From positions 300,485 through 364,484 of the forward strand of contig NZ_FMZF01000003.1 of NCBI RefSeq assembly GCF_900102745.1: 64,000 bases of DNA, in the 5' to 3' direction. Every line of letters begins with the position of its first letter. The first letter of the stretch is position 1. The translations under genes and the position numbers were made by a program. This document shows positions 1-8,925 of the stretch, one piece after another. This DNA comes from Geodermatophilus telluris (lineage in GTDB: Bacteria > Actinomycetota > Actinomycetes > Mycobacteriales > Geodermatophilaceae). The notes under the pieces were generated by a model, which worked only from the letters and a program-made list of their open reading frames with translations, did not search any database and was not told the origin of the DNA.

Positions 1-11
1 TGCTGGAACGG

Positions 12-62
12 CCCCCTCGCAGGGCCCCGCCGCGAGCGTGCGAGCGGTGGGGGGCGAGGGGG
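12..62. terminator. Possible terminator hairpin downstream of the universal stress gene
   Basis: CCCCCTCGC (12-20) pairs with GCGAGGGGG (54-62) around a 33-base loop that is itself GC-rich. It lies just past the stop of the minus-strand universal stress gene, so it could end that transcript. There is no T-run and the loop is long, so confidence is low. Nothing else is seen in the first 67 bases. Confidence 0.3.
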
Positions 63-67
63 TCCTT

Positions 68-463
68 CTAGTAGGCGGCCTTGACCGCCAGGACCGGGCA
101 GGGGGCGTCGAGCAGGATCCGCTGCGCGGAGCTGCCGGTGATCAGCTTGCCGGTGGGCGTGCGGCGGCGCAGGCCGATGACCAGCAGGCTGGCCGAGAGC
201 CGCTCGGCGGCGTCGACCACCTCCTCGGCGGCCTCGCGGCCGCGCACCTGCTGCTCGAGCTCGTAACGCACGCCCGTCGCGTCGAGCCGCTCGCGGACGG
301 CCCGCAGGTCGTCCTCGCCGGCGAAGCGGCGGTCGACCAGGCTGTCGCCGCGGGAGGTGTTGACCACGTGCAGCGGCTCCCCGCGGCGCTCGGCCTCGGC
401 GACGGCCGCGGTGAGGGCGGCCTCGCCCTCGGGGGTCGGGACGTAACCAACGACGACGGTCAT
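68..463 (-). CDS. Universal stress protein (UspA family)
   Basis: A 131-residue single-domain Usp protein; such small cytoplasmic proteins bind ATP and accumulate under stress or stationary phase. It opens with the usual hydrophobic strand TVVVGYVPTPEG and closes with the family's nucleotide-binding signature GKLITGSSAQRIL followed by APCPVLAVK. The ATG at 463 is preferred over an in-frame upstream start at 499 because it places the first beta-strand at the N-terminus, as in the family. It is monocistronic and converges on nothing in the window. The fold call is firm, but the physiological role cannot be read from sequence. Confidence 0.85.
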   Translation of the reverse strand: MTVVVGYVPTPEGEAALTAAVAEAERRGEPLHVVNTSRGDSLVDRRFAGEDDLRAVRERLDATGVRYELEQQVRGREAAEEVVDAAERLSASLLVIGLRRRTPTGKLITGSSAQRILLDAPCPVLAVKAAY

Positions 464-544
464 GCGGGGCAGCCTGCGGCAGCGCGTGGCCGGGGTCACG
501 CTTGCGGCCCTAGTGGAGCTATCGGTCGTTGTGGTCCGGGCCGG

Positions 545-1246
545 TCAGCGGGGCACCGGCCGGCCCGACCGCACGCTGAACCGCCGCTCGGGCCGGCCCG
601 CCGTCCCGTAGCGCTGCCGGACGTCGGCCTCCTGCTGGGCCACCAGCTGCTCGAGGTAGCGGCGTGCGCTCACCCGGGCCAGCCCCGTCCGCTCGCTGGC
701 CTCGGTCGCCGACAGACCCTGGGGTCCGGCCTCCGCCAGCGCCTGCCGGACCAGCTCCAGGGTCTCCGGGCTGATGCCCTTGGGCGTGCTCACCGGCCGG
801 GGGGCGGCCGTGCCGCCGGGCCGGCCGAACACCCGGTCGACGTCGTCCTGGGCGAGCTCGGTGCCGCGGCGGAACTCGGCCGACAGGGTGCGGTAGTCGG
901 CCAGCCACCGCTCCAGCGTGGAGCGGTCGAAAGGCTTGACCAGGTAGTGCAGGACGCCGCCGTGCAGCGCGCTGCGGATGCTCTCGACGTCGCGGGCCGC
1001 GCTGATGACGACGACGTCGACCGCCGAGCCGGAGGCCCGCAGCCGCTGCAGGACCTCCAGGCCGGTCATGTCGGGCAGGTAGACGTCGAGCAGCACGAGG
1101 TCCGGCCGCAGCCGCTCGACCTCGGCCAGCGCCGCCGCGCCGGTCGACGCGGTGCCGGCCACCTCGTACCCGTCGGCGGCCGTGACGAAGCCGGCGTGCA
1201 CCCGGGCGACCATGAAGTCGTCGTCGACGATGAGGACCCGGATCAC
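545..1246 (-). CDS. CitB/DcuR-type response regulator
   Basis: A 233-residue two-component response regulator. The receiver domain occupies about residues 1-120, with the acidic pocket VDDD at 7-10, the phospho-acceptor Asp near 54 in LLDVYLPD, and the conserved Lys in YLVKPF. The C-terminal part (TEASERTGLARVSARRYLEQL) is a DNA-binding helix-turn-helix of the type seen in regulators of C4-dicarboxylate/citrate uptake. It starts with GTG and overlaps the kinase stop by 4 bp (GTGA), so the pair is co-translated. The divergent tctCBA operon is the obvious target; this is inferred from position. Confidence 0.88.
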   Translation of the reverse strand: MIRVLIVDDDFMVARVHAGFVTAADGYEVAGTASTGAAALAEVERLRPDLVLLDVYLPDMTGLEVLQRLRASGSAVDVVVISAARDVESIRSALHGGVLHYLVKPFDRSTLERWLADYRTLSAEFRRGTELAQDDVDRVFGRPGGTAAPRPVSTPKGISPETLELVRQALAEAGPQGLSATEASERTGLARVSARRYLEQLVAQQEADVRQRYGTAGRPERRFSVRSGRPVPR

Positions 1247-2826
1247 GCGCCCACCAGCTCGGGGTCGGCCGGCAGCCGGGCGGTGAACACCGAGCCGCCG
1301 TCGGAGGAGGCCACGACCTCGCCGCCGCGGCGGGTGCAGACCAGGTGCACCAGCGACAGTCCGATGCCGCGCTCCCCGCCGCCGGCCGCGTCCTTGGTGG
1401 TCACGCCCTTGCGGAACACCTCGCGCTCCAGGCCCGGCGGCACCCCGGCCCCGGAGTCGCGGACGACGACGTCGACCTCGCCGTCGACCAGGCCGAGGGA
1501 GACCTCCACCCACCGCTCCGGGGCGGCGGCCGCGGCGTCGAGCGCGTTGTCGACCAGGTTGCCCACCACGGTGGCGACGTCGGTGGACAGCTCGTCCCCG
1601 AGCGGCGGCAGCGCGGACTCCGGCGCGAAGCGCAGGTCCACGCCGAGCTCGCTGGCCTGACTGGCCTTGGCGATGAGCAGCGCGGCGATGGCGGGGTCCT
1701 GCACGGCACCGGTGACCTCGGCGCCCAGCCGCGACCGGCCGGCGCTCACCCGGTGCACGAAGCGCACCGCCTCCTCGGCCTGGCCCAGCTCGATCAGCCC
1801 GGCGATCGTGTGCAGCCGGTTGCTGAACTCGTGCGCCTGGGCGCGCAGTGTGTCGGTGACGTGCCGGGTGAGCTGCAGCTCGCGGCGCAGCTCCAGCAGC
1901 TCGGTGCGGTCGCGCAGGGTGGTCACCGAGCCGAGCGTCCGGCCGCGGCTGCTGATCGGCAGCCGGTTGACGACCACGACGCGGCCGGCCGTGGCCACCG
2001 CGCGGTCGCGCTCCTCGTCCCCGCGCAGCAGCGCGTCGCGCAGCTCCTCCCCCACCCCCAGCTCGCCGAGGTCGCGGCCGACCGCGTCGCCGGGGATGCC
2101 CAGCAGCCGGATGGCCTCGTCGTTGACCAGCGTCACCCGGCCGTGCAGGTCCAGCCCGACGACGCCCTCGCGGATGCCGTGCAGCATCGCCCGCTGGTGC
2201 TCGACCAGGCCGGTGATCTCCGCCGGCTCCAGGCCGAGGGTCTGCCGCTTGACCCGGCGCGCCACGAGCAGCGAGCCCACGATGCCCAGCACGCTGGCCA
2301 CACCGAGGTAGGTGAGCAGGTTCGGCGCGGCCGCGGCCAGGCCGTCGAGGACGCCGGGGTAGCGGCGCTCCACCGCGACGAGGCCGAGCTGGTCGCGGCC
2401 GGTGAGCACCGGCACCATCGCGACGGCGTACCGCCCGCGCTCGTCGGTCCGCTCCCCCACCCAGGCGCGCCCCTCCAGCACGGTGCTGTCCCCGACCGGG
2501 AACCCGGTCCCGAGCTCGGCGGGGTCGGCGCTGGCCAGCACGGTCGCGCCGGCGTCGGCCACCACCACCGACGCGGAGCCCGAGACGGTGCGCGCGCTCT
2601 CCGCGGCGATGCGGACGTAGCGGACCAGGTCCTCCTCCATCGCCGAGCGCAGCGAGACGGAGTTGGCCAGCGTCTCGGCCACCGAGAGCGCCCGGCGGCC
2701 CTCCGACTCCTCGGCCCGCTGGGTGGTCTGGGCGACCGAGACCGCGGCCACGCCGACGAGCACCAGCAGGATGATCACGACCTGCAGCGCGAGCAGCTGG
2801 CCGGCCAGCGACAGTCGCCGGAGCAC
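1243..2826 (-). CDS. CitA/DcuS-type sensor histidine kinase
   Basis: A 527-residue membrane sensor kinase. A first membrane helix (about 8-32) and a second (about 170-190) bracket an extracytoplasmic PAS/Cache-like sensor. A cytoplasmic PAS domain follows (about 205-310), then the H-box AHEFSNRLHTI with His332, the N-box NLVDNALDAA (423-432), the G1 box DSGAGVPP and the G2 box GIGLSLVH. The H-box sequence is typical of citrate/dicarboxylate sensors. GTG 2826 is chosen because GGGAGG lies 8 bases upstream. Long in-frame open sequence further upstream runs into tctC and is not coding. The likely ligand is a carboxylate taken up by the adjacent TctCBA transporter (inference). Confidence 0.88.
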   Translation of the reverse strand: MLRRLSLAGQLLALQVVIILLVLVGVAAVSVAQTTQRAEESEGRRALSVAETLANSVSLRSAMEEDLVRYVRIAAESARTVSGSASVVVADAGATVLASADPAELGTGFPVGDSTVLEGRAWVGERTDERGRYAVAMVPVLTGRDQLGLVAVERRYPGVLDGLAAAAPNLLTYLGVASVLGIVGSLLVARRVKRQTLGLEPAEITGLVEHQRAMLHGIREGVVGLDLHGRVTLVNDEAIRLLGIPGDAVGRDLGELGVGEELRDALLRGDEERDRAVATAGRVVVVNRLPISSRGRTLGSVTTLRDRTELLELRRELQLTRHVTDTLRAQAHEFSNRLHTIAGLIELGQAEEAVRFVHRVSAGRSRLGAEVTGAVQDPAIAALLIAKASQASELGVDLRFAPESALPPLGDELSTDVATVVGNLVDNALDAAAAAPERWVEVSLGLVDGEVDVVVRDSGAGVPPGLEREVFRKGVTTKDAAGGGERGIGLSLVHLVCTRRGGEVVASSDGGSVFTARLPADPELVGA

Positions 2827-3003
2827 GAGCGCCTCCCTCGGGGCCTGGGGAACGCCTGACAGTGCACCACGCCACCGTCGTCCTGTGACCGTGAACACAA
2901 GGACCGCAAGGCGCAATGCGTCCGCAACGGTGACACCCCACCGGCCGGTTGCCAGCCTTCCTGCGACGCGGCAGAGGAGCCGCCCGCACACCTGGAGGAA
3001 CGC

Positions 3004-4008
3004 ATGCGCAACGCCCACCTGCGGAGGATCGCCGTCGGCACCGTGGCCGCCGGCCTGGTGCTCACCGGCTGCGGCACGACGGCGGAGGGCGGCTCGGCCT
3101 CCGGCGGCGGCAGCGACGAGGCGCTCAGCGGCCTGCGGGTCCTGGTCCCCAACTCGCCCGGCAGCGGCTACGACACCACCGCCCGCGCCTGGGCGCAGGT
3201 CCTCGACGACGAGGGGCTCGCCTCGGGCACCGAGGTGTTCAACGTCGAGGGCGCCGGCGGCACCGTCGGTCTGCAGCGCCTGGTCAACGAGGAGGGCAAC
3301 GCCGAGATGCTCATGCAGATGGGCCTCGGCGTCGTCGGCGCGCAGTTCAGCAACCAGTCCGAGGCCACCCTCGACCAGACCACGCCGATCGCCCGGCTCA
3401 TCGAGGAGGCCGAGGCGATCGTCGTCCCGGCCGACTCGCCCTACCAGGACCTCGACGCCCTGGTCGAGGCGTGGAAGGCCGACCCCGGCAACACCCCCGT
3501 CGGCGGCGCGTCCAACCCCGGCGGTCCCGACCACCTGACGCCGATGCTGCTGGCGCAGGAGGTCGAGGTCGACCCGACCACCGTCAACTACGTGCCCTAC
3601 GACGGCGGCGGCGAACTGCTGGCCGGCATCCTCGGCGGCGACGTGGCCTTCGCCGCGACCGGCGTCGGCGAGGTGGCCGAGTCCGCGGCCGGCGGCGACG
3701 TCCGCATCCTCGCCGTCACCAGCGAGGAGCCCGTCGAGGGCGTCGACGCGCCGACCCTGACCGACGCCGGCGTCGACCTGACCTTCACCAACTGGCGAGG
3801 CGTCGTGGCCGCCCCCGGCATCTCCGAGGAGGACACCCAGCGCTTCGTCGACGCGATGACCGAGATGCACGGCAGCGAGGCCTGGCAGCAGGCCCTCGAG
3901 GACAACGGCTGGACCGACGCCTTCGCCACCGGCGACGAGTTCTCCTCCTTCCTCGACGAGGAGAGCCAGCGGGTGCAGTCCGTGCTGGGCCAGCTGGGGC
4001 TGGCGTGA
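3004..4008 (+). CDS. tctC: Tripartite tricarboxylate transporter substrate-binding protein TctC
   Basis: A 334-residue secreted lipoprotein that captures the carboxylate substrate for a TTT-family transporter. The signal peptide ends in the lipobox LTGC (Cys at about 23), followed by a Gly/Ser-rich linker. The mature part shows the Bug/TctC features: VLVPNSPGSGYDTTAR near the N-terminus, then VEGAGGTVGLQ and PYDGGGELLAGILGGDV. GGAGG lies 5 bases before the ATG. It is the first gene of tctCBA, whose next gene overlaps by 4 bp (GTGA). The 177-bp gap to the divergent sensor kinase gene presumably holds both promoters. The substrate (citrate or another di- or tricarboxylate) is not determinable here. 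Confidence 0.92.
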   Translation: MRNAHLRRIAVGTVAAGLVLTGCGTTAEGGSASGGGSDEALSGLRVLVPNSPGSGYDTTARAWAQVLDDEGLASGTEVFNVEGAGGTVGLQRLVNEEGNAEMLMQMGLGVVGAQFSNQSEATLDQTTPIARLIEEAEAIVVPADSPYQDLDALVEAWKADPGNTPVGGASNPGGPDHLTPMLLAQEVEVDPTTVNYVPYDGGGELLAGILGGDVAFAATGVGEVAESAAGGDVRILAVTSEEPVEGVDAPTLTDAGVDLTFTNWRGVVAAPGISEEDTQRFVDAMTEMHGSEAWQQALEDNGWTDAFATGDEFSSFLDEESQRVQSVLGQLGLA

Positions 4009-4523
4009 CCTCCGCCCAGGCCGGCCCCGCCCGGGGACGGGAGCAGGGCCGCTCCGAGTACGGGGTGGCCCTGTTCCTGGGGGCGATCGGCGTCGTCGTC
4101 GTCGTCTCGGCGCTGCTGCTACCGGAGAGCCGGATCAGCCGGGGGCCGGTCGGCCCGGCTGCCGTGCCCGTCGTCGTCGGCGGCCTGCTGCTCGTGGTCG
4201 CGGCCCTCCTCGCCGTCGACGTCGCCCGTGGCGGCCGCGGCGAGCCCGAGTCCGGCGAGGACGTCGAGCTCGGCGCGGGCAGCGACTGGCGGACCATCCT
4301 CCTGCTCGCGGCGTCGTTCGCCGCCAACGCCCTGCTCATCGAGTCGCTCGGCTGGGTGTTCTCCGGCGCGATCCTCTTCTGGGGATCGGCCTTCGCCCTC
4401 GGCAGCCGCCACTACGTGCGCGACGCGGTCATCGCCTTCGCGCTGTCGATCGGCTCCTTCTACCTGTTCGCCCTGGGGCTCGGCACCGTGCTGCCCCCGG
4501 GGGTCCTGAGGGGGATCCTGTAG
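4005..4523 (+). CDS. tctB: Tripartite tricarboxylate transporter small membrane subunit TctB
   Basis: A 172-residue small membrane subunit of the TTT transporter. About four hydrophobic helices are visible: VALFLGAIGVVVVVSALLL, VVVGGLLLVVAALLAV, LLLAASFAANALLI, and a C-terminal segment that includes AFALSIGSFYLFALGLG. The acidic loop between helices 2 and 3 is usual for TctB. The GTG start overlaps the tctC stop, and the stop codon abuts the tctA ATG directly, so the three genes form one operon. Family identity rests on size, topology and the conserved C-B-A gene order. Confidence 0.88.
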   Translation: MTSAQAGPARGREQGRSEYGVALFLGAIGVVVVVSALLLPESRISRGPVGPAAVPVVVGGLLLVVAALLAVDVARGGRGEPESGEDVELGAGSDWRTILLLAASFAANALLIESLGWVFSGAILFWGSAFALGSRHYVRDAVIAFALSIGSFYLFALGLGTVLPPGVLRGIL

Positions 4524-6203
4524 ATGGACGCGTTCAGCTCCCTCGTCGAGGGCTTCGGCACCGCGCTGACCCCGACGAACCTGGCGTTCGCCCTGCTCGG
4601 GGTGCTGCTGGGCACCGCCATCGGGGTGCTGCCCGGCATCGGCCCGGCCATGGCGGTGGCCCTGCTCCTGCCACTGACCCGCGGCCTCGACGTCACCACC
4701 GCGCTGATCATGTTCGCCGGCATCTACTACGGCGGCATGTACGGCGGGTCGACGACGTCGATCCTGCTCAACACCCCCGGCGAGAGCGCCTCGGTGGTGA
4801 CCGCCGTCGAGGGCAACAAGATGGCCCGGGCCGGGCGGGCCGCGCAGGCACTGGCGACGGCGGCGATCGGCTCGTTCGTCGCCGGCACCATCGCCACGCT
4901 GCTGCTGGCGATGCTGGCTCCGACCGTCGCCGACCTCGCGATCGAGGTCTCCCCCGCCGACATGTTTGCCGTCATGGCGCTGGCCTTCATCGCCGTCACC
5001 TCGGTGCTCGGCAGCTCGCGGATCCGCGGCCTGGCCTCCCTGGGCCTGGGGCTGACCATCGGGCTGATCGGCATCGACGCCACCTCCGGCCAGCAGCGGC
5101 TGACCTTCGGCGTCCCGGAGCTGGCCGACGGGATCGACGTCGTCGTCGTCGCGATCGGCCTGTTCGCCGTCGGCGAGGCGCTGTGGACCGCCGCGCACCT
5201 GCGGCGGCGGCCGGTCGACGTCATCCCCGTGGGCAGCCCGCGGATGAGCCGGTCGGACTGGAGCCGGTCGTGGAAGCCGTGGCTGCGCGGCACCGCGATC
5301 GGGTTCCCGTTCGGGGCGGTCCCGGCCGGTGGCGCGGAGATCCCGACGTTCCTCTCCTACGTCACCGAGAAGCGGCTGTCCAAGCACCCCGAGGAGTTCG
5401 GCAGGGGCGCGATCGAGGGCGTCGCGGGGCCGGAGGCGACGAACAACGCCTCCGCCGCCGGCGGCCTGGTCCCGCTGCTGACCCTGGGCATCCCGACGAC
5501 GGCGACCGCGGCGGTCATGCTCGCGGCCATCCAGAGCTACGGCATCGAGCCCGGGCCGCAGCTGTTCGACAGCGAGCCCGAGCTCGTGTGGGGCCTCATC
5601 GCCAGCCTGTTCATCGGCAACGCGGCGCTGCTGGTGCTCAACCTGCCGCTGGCCCCGGTGTGGGCGCGGCTGCTGCGGATCCCGCGCAGCTACCTGTACG
5701 CGGGCATCCTCTTCTTCGCCAGCCTCGGTGCGTACGCCGCCAACGCCAACACCTTCGACCTGTTCCTGCTGCTGGTCATCGGGGCGCTGGGCATGATGAT
5801 GCGGCGCTACGGCCTGCCGCTGCTGCCGGCGATCATCGGCGTGATCCTCGGCCCCTACGCCGAGGCGGAGCTGCGGCAGGCGCTGCAGATCAGCAACGGC
5901 GACCTCGGCGGGCTGATCGACCCGATGTCGGTCGTGGTCTACGCGATCATCGCGCTGGTCCTGCTGTTCCCGATCGTCCGGCGGCTGCTGCCGCGCACGG
6001 CGCACGTGCCGGTGCTCGACGAGGCGGTGCACGAGCTCGAGGAGGCGCACGCCCACCACGGGGCGACGACGGCGGTCGCCGTGGAGCGCCACGTCGGCGG
6101 GCGCCCCGGCAGCCAGCGCCCCGTCGTCGAGCGCCCGGCCGTCGAGCGCCCCGTCGACGAGCGTCGCGACCGGACACCCGGGGAGCCGCCACCGGGTGGC
6201 TGA
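4524..6203 (+). CDS. tctA: Tripartite tricarboxylate transporter permease TctA
   Basis: A 559-residue large permease with about 10-12 membrane helices. Hallmark TctA motifs are present: [17 protein letters not shown] near residue 35, the tight-turn segment [22 protein letters not shown], and the second-half counterpart [19 protein letters not shown]. The last ~60 residues form a hydrophilic tail with repeated ERP/VERP units ([15 protein letters not shown]), which is longer than in many homologues and is predicted cytoplasmic. It is the last gene of tctCBA and is followed 10 bp later by a strong hairpin. Confidence 0.93.
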   Translation: MDAFSSLVEGFGTALTPTNLAFALLGVLLGTAIGVLPGIGPAMAVALLLPLTRGLDVTTALIMFAGIYYGGMYGGSTTSILLNTPGESASVVTAVEGNKMARAGRAAQALATAAIGSFVAGTIATLLLAMLAPTVADLAIEVSPADMFAVMALAFIAVTSVLGSSRIRGLASLGLGLTIGLIGIDATSGQQRLTFGVPELADGIDVVVVAIGLFAVGEALWTAAHLRRRPVDVIPVGSPRMSRSDWSRSWKPWLRGTAIGFPFGAVPAGGAEIPTFLSYVTEKRLSKHPEEFGRGAIEGVAGPEATNNASAAGGLVPLLTLGIPTTATAAVMLAAIQSYGIEPGPQLFDSEPELVWGLIASLFIGNAALLVLNLPLAPVWARLLRIPRSYLYAGILFFASLGAYAANANTFDLFLLLVIGALGMMMRRYGLPLLPAIIGVILGPYAEAELRQALQISNGDLGGLIDPMSVVVYAIIALVLLFPIVRRLLPRTAHVPVLDEAVHELEEAHAHHGATTAVAVERHVGGRPGSQRPVVERPAVERPVDERRDRTPGEPPPGG

Positions 6204-6213
6204 CACCAGGACC

Positions 6214-6255
6214 CCACGGAGGGGAGGGACGCCGCGAGCTCCCTCCCCTCCGTGG
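6214..6255. terminator. Rho-independent-type hairpin after tctCBA
   Basis: A perfect 15-bp inverted repeat: CCACGGAGGGGAGGG (6214-6228) and its complement (6241-6255), with a 12-base loop. It follows the tctA stop by 10 bases. The T-tract is missing, as is common in high-GC actinobacteria. Confidence 0.75.
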
Positions 6256-6364
6256 CGTCGGGGACCCGGGCCGAGACGTGCCGGGCTCCCTTCCGTGGGA
6301 GGACGGCCGGATCGACACTGCTCGCGCCGTCCACGGGGGACCCGTCCTCGGGAGGGAGTGCACC

Positions 6365-6760
6365 GTGTCCGACCACCCCAACCTCACCCGCATGCGGGAG
6401 GGCTACACCGCCTTCGCCAAGGGCGACCTCGCCGCGCTGACCGAGCTGTGGCGCGACGACGTCCGCTGGCACGAGCCCGGGCACACCCCGGTCTCCGGTG
6501 ACTACGAGGGACCGCAGGCCGTGTTCGCGATGTTCGGCCGGTCCATGGAGCTGACCGAGAACAGCCTGCGGGTGGAGCCGGTGCTCCTGTGCGCCGACGC
6601 CGAGCACGGCACCGCCCTGGTCCGGATGACCGCCCACCGCGGCGACCGGCACCTCGACACGCTGACCGCGCACGTCGTCCGCTTCGACGGCGAGGGCCGG
6701 CTGGCCGAGTTCTGGAGCGCCCCGATCGACGAACCGGCGATCGACGCGTTCTTCGCCTGA
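6365..6760 (+). CDS. SnoaL-like / nuclear transport factor 2 fold protein
   Basis: A 131-residue protein of the SnoaL/NTF2-like superfamily, an alpha+beta cone fold used by polyketide cyclases, ketosteroid isomerases and many unassigned binding proteins. The N-terminal helix with YTAFAKGDLAALTELWRDDV, then WHEPGHTPVSGDYEGPQAV and the late strand HVVRFDGEGRLAEFWSAP are diagnostic of the fold. GTG 6365 is supported by GGGAGG nine bases upstream. It stands alone after the tct terminator and converges on eutC with a 3-bp gap. No substrate can be assigned. Confidence 0.8.
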   Translation: MSDHPNLTRMREGYTAFAKGDLAALTELWRDDVRWHEPGHTPVSGDYEGPQAVFAMFGRSMELTENSLRVEPVLLCADAEHGTALVRMTAHRGDRHLDTLTAHVVRFDGEGRLAEFWSAPIDEPAIDAFFA

Positions 6761-6763
6761 CCG

Positions 6764-7513
6764 TCAGCCGGCGGGGAGGGCCGGCCCCTCGTCCTTGAGC
6801 GCGACGCCGGAGGCGCCGAGCTCGCGTGCCGCGGCCAGCAGCGCGGCCACGGTGTCGGCGGCCTGCGCGTAGGACAGCCCGTGCGGCGGGCGGACGTTGG
6901 AGACGCAGTTGCGCTCGGAGTCCACCCGCCCCGGCCGCGGGTCCCAGGTGAGGTAGACGCCGAGGGAGTCGGCCGAGGACAGCCCCGGCCGCTCACCGAT
7001 CAGCACGACGACGGCCCGCACGCCCAGCGCCGCGCCGATCGCGTCCCCGAGCGCCACCCGAGCCTGGTCGGCCAGCACCAGCGGGGCCACCCGCCAGCCG
7101 GGCAGCCGCTCCAGCAGCGCGGTCACCAGGCCCGCGGCGTGCTCGTGCACCGCCCGCGGGGACAGCCCGTCGGCGACCACCACCGCGAGGTCGGCGTCGG
7201 TGCGCGGCAGCGACGTCCCCTCCGCCAGCTGCCGGCCGAGGTCGGGCCGCTGCAGGTAGGTGGCCCGGTCGGGGGCGGCCGAGTGCACCTCCAGCAGCTC
7301 GTGCCCGGGCAGCGCGGCGCGCACCGCGGCCGGGTCCAGCGGCTGGTGCACCGCGTCGCGGGCGGCGGCGTGCGCGGCGCGGAACTCCAGCTCCCGGGCG
7401 GTGGGCAGCGCGTCACCGGCCCGGCCCAGGGCCACCCGCGCCCGGGTGGCCGTCCGCAGCACCGTCCACGGGTCGTTCCCCGGCGGCAGCGGCCGGTCGA
7501 GCGCCTCGCTCAC
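6764..7513 (-). CDS. eutC: Ethanolamine ammonia-lyase small subunit EutC
   Basis: A 249-residue light chain of adenosylcobalamin-dependent ethanolamine ammonia-lyase, which converts ethanolamine to acetaldehyde and ammonia with EutB. Family signatures are visible: DPW near the start, RTDADLAVVVADGLS, ALGVRAVVVLIGERPGLSS, and the C-terminal segment DSERNCVSNVRPPHGLSY. The GTG start overlaps the eutB stop by 4 bp. It is the last gene of the permease-eutB-eutC operon. No eutA reactivase or shell protein gene is present nearby. Confidence 0.93.
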   Translation of the reverse strand: MSEALDRPLPPGNDPWTVLRTATRARVALGRAGDALPTARELEFRAAHAAARDAVHQPLDPAAVRAALPGHELLEVHSAAPDRATYLQRPDLGRQLAEGTSLPRTDADLAVVVADGLSPRAVHEHAAGLVTALLERLPGWRVAPLVLADQARVALGDAIGAALGVRAVVVLIGERPGLSSADSLGVYLTWDPRPGRVDSERNCVSNVRPPHGLSYAQAADTVAALLAAARELGASGVALKDEGPALPAG

Positions 7514-8925
7514 GCCGACGCCGCCGCGAGCAGGGCCCGCGCCGCCGGCGCGTCGGGGGCGAGCTCGCGCACCCGGCCGGCGTCGTCGAGCAGGTCCATC
7601 CGCGCCAGCCACGCCTCGAACTCCGGTGCGGGGCGCAGCCCGAGCACCTGCCGGGCGGTGAGCACGTCGGTGAACGACAGCGACTGGTAGTGCAGCATCA
7701 CGTCGTCCGACCCGGGGACGGCGATGAGGAACGAGCACCCCGCCGCGCCCAGCAGCAGCATGAGGGAGTCGGTGTCGTCGCCGTCGACCTCGGCGTGGTT
7801 GGTGTAGCAGACGTCCACGCCCATGGGCAGGCCGAGCAGCTTGCCGCAGAAGTGGTCCTCCAGCCCGGCGCGCAGCACCTGCTTGCCGTCGTAGAGGTAC
7901 TCCGGGCCGATGAACCCGACGACGGTGTTCACCAGCAGCGGCGCGTAGTGCCGGGCCACGCCGTAGGCCCGGGCCTCCAGCGTCTGCTGGTCCACCGGCC
8001 GCCCGCCGACGCCGAGGTGCGCGCCGGCCGACAGCGCCGAGCCCTGCCCGGTCTCGAAGTAGGTCACGTTGTCCCCGACCGTGCCGCGGCCCAGCGCCAG
8101 CGCCCCGGCCCGGGCCTCGGCGAGCAGGTCGAGGGTGACGCCGAAGCCGCGGTTGGCCTCCTGGGTGCCGGCGACCGACTGGAACACCAGGTCCACCGGC
8201 GCGCCCTGCTCCAGCGCCCGCAGCGTCGTCGTCACGTGCGCCAGCACGCAGGACTGGGTGGGGATGTCGTAGCGCTCGATGACCGCGTCGACCAGCTCCA
8301 GCAGGGCCACGGTGCGGGCGGGTGAGTCGGTGGCCGGGTTGATGCCGATGACTGCGTCGCCCGACCCCTGCAGCAGCCCGTCGACGATGGAGGCGGTCAC
8401 GCCCAGCGGGTCGTCGGTCGGGTGGTTGGGCTGCAGCCGGGAGGCCAGCGTCCCGGGGCGGCCGATCGTGCTGCGCAGCCCGGTGACCACCCGCGTCCGC
8501 CGGCCGACGGCGACCAGGTCGGCGTTGCGCATCAGCTTCGAGGTGGCCGCGGCCATCTCCGGGGTCAGCCCCGGGGCCAGCGCGGAGATCGACGCCTCGT
8601 CGCCGGCGGCGGCCCAGGCCAGCAGCCGGTCGCGGAACTCCCCCACGGTCAGCGACGCGACCGGCGCGAACGCCGCGGCGTCGTGGGTGTCGAGGACCAG
8701 CCGGGTGACGTCGTCCTCGTCGTAGCCGACCACCTGCTCGTCGAGGAAGGTGGCCAGCGGCAGGTCGGCCAGCACGCCCTGGGCGGCGACCCGCTCGGCG
8801 GCCGACTCCGCTGCGCAGCCGGCGAGCACGTCGCCGGAGCGCAGCGGCGTCGCCTTCGCCAGCAGCTCGACCAGCGTCGGGAACTCGAAGGTGTGCCCGC
8901 CGACGGTGCTGCGCCGGGCGCTCAC
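7510..8925 (-). CDS. eutB: Ethanolamine ammonia-lyase large subunit EutB
   Basis: A 471-residue catalytic chain of ethanolamine ammonia-lyase, of normal family length. Recognisable blocks include ANRGFGVTLDLLAEARA, DNVTYFETGQGSALSAGAH (a strongly conserved active-site stretch) and LPMGVDVCYTNHAEVDGDD, which carries the conserved CYTNHA motif. The TIM-barrel active site lies at the interface with cobalamin bound by EutC. The start is a GTG overlapping the permease stop (GTGA), and its end overlaps the eutC start in the same way, so the three genes are translationally coupled. Confidence 0.95.
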   Translation of the reverse strand: MSARRSTVGGHTFEFPTLVELLAKATPLRSGDVLAGCAAESAAERVAAQGVLADLPLATFLDEQVVGYDEDDVTRLVLDTHDAAAFAPVASLTVGEFRDRLLAWAAAGDEASISALAPGLTPEMAAATSKLMRNADLVAVGRRTRVVTGLRSTIGRPGTLASRLQPNHPTDDPLGVTASIVDGLLQGSGDAVIGINPATDSPARTVALLELVDAVIERYDIPTQSCVLAHVTTTLRALEQGAPVDLVFQSVAGTQEANRGFGVTLDLLAEARAGALALGRGTVGDNVTYFETGQGSALSAGAHLGVGGRPVDQQTLEARAYGVARHYAPLLVNTVVGFIGPEYLYDGKQVLRAGLEDHFCGKLLGLPMGVDVCYTNHAEVDGDDTDSLMLLLGAAGCSFLIAVPGSDDVMLHYQSLSFTDVLTARQVLGLRPAPEFEAWLARMDLLDDAGRVRELAPDAPAARALLAAASA